5,404 nucleotides of DNA, from positions 1 to 5,404 of the forward strand of contig DASTIS010000255.1 of assembly GCA_035717365.1 (NCBI GenBank). The letters run 5' to 3'. The position numbers and the translations under genes are program-made. This stretch comes from 66-474 sp035717365. GTDB taxonomy: Bacteria; Pseudomonadota; Gammaproteobacteria; Xanthomonadales; Rhodanobacteraceae. Under the pieces are notes generated by a model. It made no database searches. It was not told the origin of the DNA and saw only the letters and a program-made list of their open reading frames with translations. The number at the start of each line of letters is the position of its first letter. The first letter of the stretch is position 1. Shown here piece by piece: positions 1 through 5,173 of the stretch.

Positions 1-1
1 G

Positions 2-982
2 ATTCCCGACACCGTGAAGTACGCGTTTTATGCCGGCGGCGCGGTGTTGTTGGGGTCGGTGCTGTGGACCATCTGCACGACCCGCGAATATCCGCCCGAA
101 ACATTGCTGGCGTTCGACGACAGTGCGGCAGCGGTGTCGATGGGTGGCGTGAACAAAGCCTGGCGTCTCGGCGCCGTACTGGGCCTGCTCGGCGTGCTGC
201 TGCTGGCACTGATCCTGCACTTCTCGCTGGCACGCGATCTGTATCTGCTGGCCGGCATGCTGATCGCCACCGGATTGCTGTTCGTGTGGCTGGCGCGCTC
301 GCAGGGCGGCGGCATGCTGCGCCAGATCATGGGTGACCTGTACACGATGCCCGAGGCGATGCGCCGGCTGGCCTGGGTACAATTTTTCTCTTGGTTCGCG
401 CTGTTCGCGATGTGGATTTACGCCACGCCGGTGGTGACGGCGGTGCAGTTCGGCGCCACCGACCCGCACTCGTCGGCGTACAACGCGGGCGCCAACTGGG
501 TCGGCGTGCTGTTCGCGGCCTACAACGGTTTCGCCGCGCTGGCCGCGATCATCATTCCGTGGATGGCGCGCGCGTGGGGCTTGCGTTTGAGCCACCTGAT
601 CAACGTTTGCCTGGGCGGCGCGGGGTTGATCTCGTTCGCATGGATCCACGACCCGCGCTGGTTGCTGCTGTCGATGCTGGGTGTCGGTTTCGCCTGGGCA
701 TCGATCCTGTCGCTGCCCTATGCACTGCTGTCGGACAACCTGCCGGCCGCGAAGATGGGCGTGTATATGGGCATCTTCAATTTCTTCATCGTGATCCCGC
801 AACTCCTGGCTGCGAGCGTACTCGGCGTGCTGCTGAAATGGTTCTTCCACGATCAGCCGTTGTACGCACTCGTACTCGGCGGCGCCAGCCTCGTCGTCGC
901 GGGTCTGTGCGTGCTGCGGGTACGCGAACCGGACGCTGCTGCGGGCTCGCCGCAAAGCGAGCCTTCCGGATTACCGGGTTGA
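2..982 (+). CDS. SLC45/GPH-like MFS sugar transporter, 5'-truncated by the window
   Basis: Integral membrane transporter of the major facilitator superfamily, most like the SLC45/GPH-type sugar:cation symporters found in xanthomonads; the substrate is inferred (a sugar, perhaps a disaccharide) and not shown by the sequence. The frame is open from base 2 with no stop, so the gene enters from the left; the GTG at 14 is internal. The visible 326 residues hold about nine hydrophobic helices. The region around positions 710-800 encodes PYALLSDNLP, then MGVYMGIFNFFIVIPQ, a stretch typical of SLC45-type proteins where a cytoplasmic loop leads into a late helix. The family is usually 450-500 residues, so roughly the first 150 are outside the window. 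The C-terminus after the last helix is short and polar and ends at TGA 980-982. It converges on the hemerythrin-like gene 60 bases away, and no intrinsic terminator is evident between them. MFS membership is secure; subfamily is likely. Confidence 0.85.
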   Translation: MPDTVKYAFYAGGAVLLGSVLWTICTTREYPPETLLAFDDSAAAVSMGGVNKAWRLGAVLGLLGVLLLALILHFSLARDLYLLAGMLIATGLLFVWLARSQGGGMLRQIMGDLYTMPEAMRRLAWVQFFSWFALFAMWIYATPVVTAVQFGATDPHSSAYNAGANWVGVLFAAYNGFAALAAIIIPWMARAWGLRLSHLINVCLGGAGLISFAWIHDPRWLLLSMLGVGFAWASILSLPYALLSDNLPAAKMGVYMGIFNFFIVIPQLLAASVLGVLLKWFFHDQPLYALVLGGASLVVAGLCVLRVREPDAAAGSPQSEPSGLPG

Positions 983-1042
983 CCCGCTCTCAAGTTGGCG
1001 GGCCTGGTCCACCGTCGCCAGCCGCCCGCGACCGCCGCGGCG

Positions 1043-1504
1043 TCAGCGCGGCGCCATCGAGCAAACCCAGTCTTCGGGCATGCGCGCGGCTGCCATGTCA
1101 CGGAGCAACGGCGCATCCGGGTGCGCGGGTTCGCACTCGTCCGCCGCCGCGTAAACGATCTGCTCTTCCTTGGTGTTGTGGATCTTGAGTTGCTGCAGAA
1201 GCGTCCACGCATCCTCACGCAGGCCGGTGGCGTCGGCACCGGTTGCGCACGCGGTCTCGAGTTTCCGGATCAGTGGCCACATCTCGCCGTGCTCGCGCTT
1301 CATGACGAACACCGGCATCGTGAGGCCCATTTCGACCAGCAACGGGAACAGCACTTGCTCTTCCACGTATAGATGTTCGCGAAGGAGCTGCAGCGCCGTC
1401 GCCAGTGCTTCGGGCGTGCCCGTGCCGTCGACCACGCCCTGGACCCCCTGGTCGATGTGATGGTGTTGCACGGCAAGCAGTTTGCTGGGGAGCGTGGTGT
1501 CCAT
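1043..1504 (-). CDS. hemerythrin-like (HHE cation-binding domain) protein
   Basis: Small cytosolic protein of 153 residues made of one hemerythrin/HHE four-helix domain, expected to bind a non-haem di-iron centre. Relatives bind or sense oxygen, nitric oxide or iron; which applies here cannot be told. The ligand pattern is complete: a His cluster at residues 14-16, His44-x3-Glu48 (HLYVEEQ), His72 (REHGE) and His109-x3-Glu113 (HNTKEEQ). There is no signal peptide and no fused output domain, so it is a stand-alone single-domain form of usual length. The ATG at 1504 is preceded by a weak purine-rich stretch (GAAGAGAA) about five bases upstream, which is not a strong Shine-Dalgarno. It is transcribed away from the DUF1275 gene across a 245-base gap and convergently with the transporter, so it is probably monocistronic. 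An FNR/Anr site was looked for upstream and only a TTGAT half-site was found. Confidence 0.88.
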   Translation of the reverse strand: MDTTLPSKLLAVQHHHIDQGVQGVVDGTGTPEALATALQLLREHLYVEEQVLFPLLVEMGLTMPVFVMKREHGEMWPLIRKLETACATGADATGLREDAWTLLQQLKIHNTKEEQIVYAAADECEPAHPDAPLLRDMAAARMPEDWVCSMAPR

Positions 1505-1722
1505 TTCGGTTCTCTTCGTTCCCGGACGACAGCGAGTATGGACCCGACGGCACGCGCCTGCCTGGACGCAGGTCAGGATATCGCCGGCACGTCATGCGCG
1601 GAATGGTGCCGGAAAACATTGATGCGCACGGGCGCCGCGCGATCCCACCAATCCGCGTCCGGGCGGGCCGCGCGCCGCGTACGGGCCGCGCTGTGCTCCT
1701 GCCTGCAGGCAAGCTCGTTCAT

Positions 1723-1751
1723 TTGTGGGAGGTCAACCCGCCGTCTACAAT
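1723..1751 (+). promoter_or_regulatory. candidate sigma70 promoter for the DUF1275 gene
   Basis: TTGTGG (1723-1728) and TACAAT (1746-1751) are separated by 17 bases; the -10 matches consensus at five of six positions and the -35 at three. It lies directly before the DUF1275 reading frame, and the -10 overlaps the most natural ATG at 1750. If this is the real promoter, transcription would begin near 1758 and translation would have to start further in. A GGGAGGT at 1727-1733 inside the spacer is the only Shine-Dalgarno-like motif near, but it lies 16 bases from the ATG. Confidence 0.4.
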
Positions 1752-2541
1752 GCCGCGACGTGCCGAATGCGGACCGGCGGGCCTGAATTACTTCTTTGCC
1801 AATCTCGATTCGGCGCGCCGGAAATTCCATATCCTGGTGCTGCTGACCCTGGTCGCCGGGTTCGTGGACACCGCGGGCTTCATTCTGCTGTTCGAGCTTT
1901 TTACCGCGCACATCACCGGCAACACCGTGATTGCGATTGCCGACATCGTGCACCGCGGAGGCGCCGGCGCGCTCGCGGCCTTCCTGATGCTGCCCATATT
2001 CGCCTGCACGGTCATCGTGTTCACGCTGTTCATCGATGCCGCCAGGGGGCTGATGCGAGAGCGGATCCTTGCCATCATGATCGCGCTGGAAGCGGTCCTG
2101 ATCGTGGCCTTCTTTGTCGCGGCCCTGGAGCTGGATCCCACGCACTCCACCCCCGACGGCCTGCCCGTGATCATTGTCGGAGGCCTGGGAGTGATCGCCA
2201 TGGCGGCGCAGAACACCATTGCCGGTGCGTTGCCGAAGCCTTCCACGGTCATGACGGGCAACGCCACCAACATCATCATTTACGTCGTGCGTTGGCTTCG
2301 TGCCTTGCGCCGTCGCGATTCCGCACTGCGTGAGAGATCGCGCGCGCAACTCCAAATCCTGTGGCCGACACTGCTCGCCTTCGGGATCGGCGGCGCGCTC
2401 GCCGCCGTCGGCGTCGTCACCATCGGTTACTGGAGCCTCCTGATTCCCGTTCCGGTGACGGTGGTGGCGGCGATATATGCGATCGGTGTTCCGCCCGCGG
2501 GCGGAATATTCGATGTGGCTCCCACCCCACAGGACAAATGA
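1750..2541 (+). CDS. DUF1275 (YoaK-family) six-helix membrane protein
   Basis: Inner-membrane protein of the DUF1275/YoaK family, 263 residues if begun at the ATG at 1750. The function of the family is not established. Six hydrophobic segments are visible at about residues 27-51, 74-95, 106-128, 138-160, 214-236 and 238-257. Diagnostic family motifs are GFVDTAGF (37-44), FTAHITGNTV (51-60) and STVMTGNATN (165-174), with the basic segment RWLRALRRR after the second TGN motif. The open frame runs back to 1405, but that extension lies antisense to the hemerythrin-like gene and reads as Arg/Pro-rich non-membrane sequence, so it is rejected. The start is uncertain: ATG 1750 has no well-placed ribosome binding site and overlaps a promoter-like -10 box. 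CTG 1783 or GTG 1837 would leave little or no N-terminal tail, which some family members have. Family assignment is firm; the start is not. Confidence 0.85.
   Translation: MPRRAECGPAGLNYFFANLDSARRKFHILVLLTLVAGFVDTAGFILLFELFTAHITGNTVIAIADIVHRGGAGALAAFLMLPIFACTVIVFTLFIDAARGLMRERILAIMIALEAVLIVAFFVAALELDPTHSTPDGLPVIIVGGLGVIAMAAQNTIAGALPKPSTVMTGNATNIIIYVVRWLRALRRRDSALRERSRAQLQILWPTLLAFGIGGALAAVGVVTIGYWSLLIPVPVTVVAAIYAIGVPPAGGIFDVAPTPQDK
2489..2506. repeat. 18-bp perfect palindrome inside the DUF1275 coding region
   Basis: TTCCGCCCGCGGGCGGAA reads the same on both strands. It lies 33 bases before the DUF1275 stop codon and encodes part of VPPAGGIF. It is not followed by a T-run, so it is not an intrinsic terminator. 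It could be an operator-like site, an RNA hairpin or chance in GC-rich DNA. Confidence 0.5.
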
Positions 2542-2603
2542 CCGGCAAGCGCAGGGAGGGGCGGGTGCTCGAACTGCATCGCTTGCGGGACGACCGCAGG
2601 ACG

Positions 2604-2629
2604 AAAAAGGCCGCGACGCCATCGCAGCC
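2604..2629 (-). terminator. intrinsic terminator of the tRNA-Val transcript
   Basis: On the minus strand, GGCTGCGA and TCGCGGCC form an eight-base-pair stem (one U-G pair) around the loop TGGCG, followed at once by TTTTT. It begins 21 bases after the encoded CCA end of the tRNA. The mirrored side has no T-run, so it acts in the tRNA direction only. Confidence 0.8.
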
Positions 2630-2650
2630 TTCATCGTGGATCGTCGAATC

Positions 2651-2725
2651 TGGTGGGCAGTGCAGGGATCGAACCTGCGACCACCGCCATGTCAAGGCGG
2701 TGCTCTACCGCTGAGCTAACTGCCC
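2651..2725 (-). tRNA. tRNA-Val, anticodon GAC
   Basis: Decodes GUC and GUU valine codons. A full cloverleaf folds from the minus strand: acceptor stem GGGCAGT/ACTGCCC (seven pairs), D stem GCTC/GAGC with a seven-base loop holding GG, anticodon stem CCGCC/GGCGG with loop TTGACAT, five-base variable loop, and T stem GCAGG/CCTGC with loop TTCGATC. The anticodon GAC is the complement of 2691-2693. The discriminator base is A (2654), and the 3' CCA is encoded (complement of 2651-2653). It stands alone between its own promoter and terminator, and is divergent from the thrS leader. All stems are perfectly paired, so it is taken as functional. Confidence 0.97.
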
Positions 2726-2777
2726 AATGCAACGCCACGCGAGGCGCGTCCCGACGGCGGTACGTGCCGGGTCGCGC

Positions 2778-2806
2778 AGTGTATCCGGGATGCGGCAGCC
2801 GCTCAA
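2778..2806 (-). promoter_or_regulatory. sigma70 promoter of tRNA-Val
   Basis: On the minus strand TTGAGC (2806-2801) and TACACT (2783-2778) are separated by exactly 17 bases, each matching consensus at four of six positions. The sequence after the -10 is GCGCGACC, a GC-rich discriminator of the kind linked to stringent control of stable-RNA promoters. Transcription would start near 2770, giving a leader of about 45 bases that must be trimmed from the tRNA. Confidence 0.6.
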
Positions 2807-2822
2807 ATGTGGCGGGTTGGCG

Positions 2823-2851
2823 TTGACTGGAGGCGGGGCGCGGGTTAGCTT
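2823..2851 (+). promoter_or_regulatory. possible promoter of the thrS leader
   Basis: TTGACT (2823-2828) matches the -35 consensus at five of six positions. TAGCTT (2846-2851), 17 bases on, is a weak -10 (three of six). It is the best candidate seen on the plus strand between the tRNA and thrS. The nine-base word CGTTGACTG that includes this -35 recurs at 2860-2868, but no good -10 follows the second copy. Confidence 0.3.
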
Positions 2852-2910
2852 TGTCGATGCGTTGACTGAGTGGACAGGTGGCCCGCGGAAACGCCGGTCG
2901 AGTGTGCGAC

Positions 2911-2931
2911 ATGGGAACTACTAACTTTTGA
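2911..2931 (+). CDS. possible leader peptide MGTTNF upstream of thrS
   Basis: A six-codon reading frame ATG GGA ACT ACT AAC TTT TGA. It ends 23 bases before a strong intrinsic terminator in the leader of threonyl-tRNA synthetase and holds two adjacent Thr codons; ACT looks uncommon in this GC-rich DNA. An in-frame GTG at 2902 would add three residues. The frame has only a weak GAG (2900-2902) as ribosome binding site. The role proposed is sensing charged tRNA-Thr by ribosome stalling. This is inference: a frame this short can occur by chance, and conservation is needed. Confidence 0.3.
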   Translation: MGTTNF

Positions 2932-2954
2932 TCCGATCCGTGCGCGCGGCCTGC

Positions 2955-2979
2955 AAGGACGCCTCGCGCGTCCTTTTTT
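2955..2979 (+). terminator. intrinsic terminator in the thrS leader, possible attenuator
   Basis: AAGGACGC (2955-2962) pairs perfectly with GCGTCCTT (2968-2975) around a five-base loop, followed by four more T residues. The opposite strand has no T-run after the stem, so it stops plus-strand transcription only. It lies about 230 bases before the thrS start. CGCGCG at 2943-2948 can instead pair with 2965-2970, taking part of the 3' arm, which would be an antiterminator. Alternatively it simply ends a transcript from upstream, for example read-through from the DUF1275 gene. Confidence 0.8.
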
Positions 2980-2984
2980 ATGCC

Positions 2985-3007
2985 TGTCATTCCGGATGCC
3001 GGGAATC
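2985..3007 (+). repeat. short partial copy of the GTCATTCCGG repeat
   Basis: GTCATTCCGG (2986-2995) is identical to the start of the first arm of the neighbouring inverted-repeat element at 3017-3026. It folds into a small hairpin, ATTCCGG with CCGGGAAT, with one bulged G and a three-base loop. It sits seven bases after the T-run of the leader terminator. Confidence 0.55.
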
Positions 3008-3014
3008 TTGTGAA

Positions 3015-3132
3015 TCGTCATTCCGGACGCTGCGAAGCAGCGATCCGGGACCGAGTGCCTTTGCAATTGCTCTCTAAGTCGCTGGGTTCCGGGTTCCGTC
3101 GCGATGAAGCTGCGGCGACCCCGGAATGACGA
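3015..3132. repeat. REPIN-like element: two inverted REP-type hairpins
   Basis: The ends TCGTCATTCCGG (3015-3026) and CCGGAATGACGA (3121-3132) are a perfect 12-base inverted repeat, 118 bases from end to end. Each end is part of its own hairpin. The left one has CGCTGC (3028-3033), loop GAA, GCAGCG (3037-3042), with an outer stem of TTCCGG and CCGGGA. The right one pairs TTCCGGG (3087-3093) with CCCGGAA (3120-3126), then continues inward through TCCGTCGC and GCGGCGA with one bulge. The spacer 3051-3086 contains the palindrome GCAATTGC. Two REP-like palindromes in inverted orientation are the form of REPINs, which are mobilised by RAYT transposases encoded elsewhere. No transposase is in the window. 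Confidence 0.6.
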
Positions 3133-3150
3133 CGAGGTTGTTACGCTTTC

Positions 3151-3199
3151 CGGTCCCCGATCCCCGGCCTCGGTCCCCCGGTCCCGCTTCCCGTCTCCC
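3151..3199 (+). repeat. degenerate CGNTCCC heptamer array up to the thrS start
   Basis: About seven imperfect units of the form CGGTCCC, CGATCCC, CGGCCT, CGGTCCC, CGGTCCC, GCTTCCC, GTCTCCC follow each other without gaps. The tract is strongly pyrimidine-rich on the coding strand and ends 12 bases before the thrS ATG. It occupies the place where a ribosome binding site would be expected. Confidence 0.55.
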
Positions 3200-3211
3200 G
3201 GCCTTTCGTCC

Positions 3212-5125
3212 ATGATCACGATCACGCTTCCCGACCACAGCACCAAATCCTTTGACGCGCCGCCAAGCGTGCGCGACGTGGCCGCCTCGATCGGCCCCGG
3301 CCTCGCCAAGGCCGCGCTCGCCGGCAAGGTGGACGGCCAGCTGGTGGATCTTTCGCGCACGGTCGACCGCGATGCGAAGGTCGAAATCGTCACCGAGAAA
3401 TCGCCCGAGGCGCTGGAAGTCATCCGCCACTCGACGGCGCACTTGCTGGCGCAGGCGGTGCAGCGGCTGTATCCCGGCACCCAGGTGACGATCGGCCCGG
3501 TGATCGAGGATGGCTTCTATTACGACTTCGCACCCAAGGGCGAGCCGTTCAGGCCCGAGGACCTGCCCGCGATCGAAGCCGAGATGCACAAGATCGCGAA
3601 GGAATCCCTGCCGCTCTCGCGCAGCGTGAAGTCGCGCGACGACGCTGTGAAATTCTTCCGCGGCATGGGCGAGGACTACAAGGCCGAGATCATCGAATCG
3701 ATTCCCGCCAACGAGGAACTGTCGCTGTATTCGCAGGGCGAATTCACCGACCTCTGCCGCGGCCCGCACGTGCCCGATACCGGGCGCCTGAAGTCCTTCA
3801 AGCTGATGAAGACCGCAGGCGCGTATTGGCGCGGCGATTCGGACAACGCCATGCTCAGCCGGATCTACGGCACCGCGTGGCTGAACGACAAGGACCTCAA
3901 GGCTTACCTGACCCGCGTCGAGGAAGCCGAAAAGCGCGACCACCGCAAGCTCGGCAAGCAGCTCGACCTGTTCCACATGCAGGAAGAAGCGCCGGGCATG
4001 GCGTTCTGGCATGCCAGGGGCTGGACGCTGTGGCAGCAGGTCGAGCAATACCTGCGCCGGGTCTATCGAGACACGGGGTACGAGGAGGTGCGCTGCCCGT
4101 CGATCCTGGACGTGTCGCTGTGGGAGAAATCCGGCCACTGGGACAACTACAAGGACAACATGTTCTTCACCGAGTCGGAGAAACGCACCTACGCGGTGAA
4201 GCCGATGAATTGCCCGGGCCACGTGCTGATCTACAACCACGGCTTGCACAGTTACCGCGATCTGCCGATCCGCTACGGCGAGTTCGGCTCCTGCACCCGC
4301 AACGAGCCGTCCGGGGCCCTGCACGGCCTGCTGCGCGTGCGCAACTTCATCCAGGACGACGGCCATGTCTTCTGCACCGAGGACCAGATCGAGCAGGAAG
4401 TGGTGGACTTCCATCGGCAGGCGTTGAAGGTCTACGCGGATTTCGGTTTCAGGGACGTCGAACTGATGCTGGCGCTGCGCCCCGGGTCCGACGAGCGGAT
4501 CGGCGACGACGCGATCTGGGACAAGGCCGAGAACGCCCTGCGCGAGGCCCTGCGCAAGGCCGGCGCGAAATGGCGGGAGCTGCCCGGCGAGGGCGCGTTC
4601 TATGGCCCCAAGATCGAATACCACCTGCGCGACGCGATCGGCCGCGACTGGCAGCTCGGCACCATGCAGGTGGATTTCTCGATGCCGGGGCGCCTCGGCG
4701 CCGAATACGTGGGCGAGGACTCCCAGCGCCACGTGCCGGTGATGCTGCACCGGGCCATCGTCGGCTCGATGGAACGGTTCCTGGGGATCCTGATCGAGCA
4801 CCACGCAGGCAACTTCCCGACCTGGCTGGCGCCGGTCCAGGCCGTGGCCCTGAACATCACCGACGCCCAGGCCGACTATACGGCCGGGGTCGTGAAAAGC
4901 CTGAACGGAGCCGGCTTTCGGGTCGAAGCCGATTTGCGCAACGAGAAAATCGGCTATAAAATCCGCGAGCATACGTTGCAGAAGGTGCCTTGGCTGCTCG
5001 TGGTCGGCGACCGCGAGAAGGAGAGGGGCACCGTTTCCGTGCGTGCGCGTTCCGGGGAAGATCTGGGCAGCATGTCGCTGCCGGACTTCATCGAGCGGCT
5101 GGATGCCGAGTCCGGCCCGCGCTGA
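3212..5125 (+). CDS. thrS: threonyl-tRNA synthetase
   Basis: Class II aminoacyl-tRNA synthetase that joins threonine to tRNA-Thr in the cytosol using ATP. It has 637 residues against 642 in E. coli, so it is full length. Domains in order: N-terminal TGS domain (about 1-62), editing domain with HSTAH (His73, His77) and CRGPH (Cys182, His186) that removes mischarged serine, catalytic core (about 245-535) and anticodon-binding domain (about 540-637). The zinc ligands that select threonine are Cys334 (MNCPGH), His385 (QDDGH) and His513 (MLHRA). Motif 2 Arg363 (CTRNEPSG) and motif 3 Arg522 (GSMERFLG) are present. The start MITITLPD at 3212 matches the family N-terminus. The in-frame ATG at 3104 would add 36 residues translated from repeat DNA and is rejected. 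No Shine-Dalgarno precedes the chosen ATG. infC follows after 48 bases in the same operon. Confidence 0.98.
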   Translation: MITITLPDHSTKSFDAPPSVRDVAASIGPGLAKAALAGKVDGQLVDLSRTVDRDAKVEIVTEKSPEALEVIRHSTAHLLAQAVQRLYPGTQVTIGPVIEDGFYYDFAPKGEPFRPEDLPAIEAEMHKIAKESLPLSRSVKSRDDAVKFFRGMGEDYKAEIIESIPANEELSLYSQGEFTDLCRGPHVPDTGRLKSFKLMKTAGAYWRGDSDNAMLSRIYGTAWLNDKDLKAYLTRVEEAEKRDHRKLGKQLDLFHMQEEAPGMAFWHARGWTLWQQVEQYLRRVYRDTGYEEVRCPSILDVSLWEKSGHWDNYKDNMFFTESEKRTYAVKPMNCPGHVLIYNHGLHSYRDLPIRYGEFGSCTRNEPSGALHGLLRVRNFIQDDGHVFCTEDQIEQEVVDFHRQALKVYADFGFRDVELMLALRPGSDERIGDDAIWDKAENALREALRKAGAKWRELPGEGAFYGPKIEYHLRDAIGRDWQLGTMQVDFSMPGRLGAEYVGEDSQRHVPVMLHRAIVGSMERFLGILIEHHAGNFPTWLAPVQAVALNITDAQADYTAGVVKSLNGAGFRVEADLRNEKIGYKIREHTLQKVPWLLVVGDREKERGTVSVRARSGEDLGSMSLPDFIERLDAESGPR

Positions 5126-5133
5126 CGGATGCA

Positions 5134-5151
5134 CGCCAGGCATTGCTGGCG
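5134..5151 (+). other. hairpin between thrS and infC
   Basis: CGCCAG (5134-5139) and CTGGCG (5146-5151) form a perfect six-base-pair stem with loop GCATTG, eight bases after the thrS stop and nine bases before the infC Shine-Dalgarno. There is no T-run, so it is not a terminator. It may shape translation or processing of the infC message. Confidence 0.5.
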
Positions 5152-5160
5152 AACTTGAGC

Positions 5161-5166
5161 AGGAGA
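5161..5166 (+). promoter_or_regulatory. infC ribosome binding site that fixes the ATC start
   Basis: AGGAGA ends seven bases before the ATC at 5174, ideal spacing for initiation there. An in-frame TGA at 5156-5158 closes the frame upstream, and no ATG, GTG or TTG lies in frame between it and the ATC. Confidence 0.85.
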
Positions 5167-5173
5167 AGACGGT

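Noticed and set aside
983..1042. Intrinsic terminator between the convergent transporter and hemerythrin-like genes
   Set aside because: A 10-base GC palindrome (CGCCGCGGCG, 1033-1042) is present but has no T-run on either side.
1617..1630. FNR/Anr-type site for the hemerythrin-like gene
   Set aside because: Only a TTGAT half-site is present; the second half (ATCAA at the right spacing) is missing.
1664..1711. Direct repeat CGGGCCGCGC (1664-1673, 1682-1691) and the 12-base palindrome TGCCTGCAGGCA (1700-1711)
   Set aside because: Both are short and GC-rich and lie in the 245-base divergent gap. They could be operator parts, but nothing ties them to a known regulator and chance is likely.
1405..1749. 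N-terminal extension of the DUF1275 frame back to ATG 1405
   Set aside because: It overlaps the hemerythrin-like gene antisense and the intergenic region. The translation is Arg/Pro-rich with no membrane character or family match.
2545..2586. Inverted repeat GCAAGCG/CGCTTGC after the DUF1275 stop as its terminator
   Set aside because: The arms are 28 bases apart and no T-run follows, so it does not look like an intrinsic terminator.
1573..2634. 353-codon minus-strand frame opposite the DUF1275 gene
   Set aside because: It is a shadow of the six-helix DUF1275 frame, rich in His, Gln, Arg and Asp with no domain, and it runs into the tRNA terminator.
2727..2924. 65-codon plus-strand frame between the tRNA and thrS
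   Set aside because: It begins two bases beyond the tRNA gene, covers the tRNA promoter and leader, has no ribosome binding site and no recognisable sequence.
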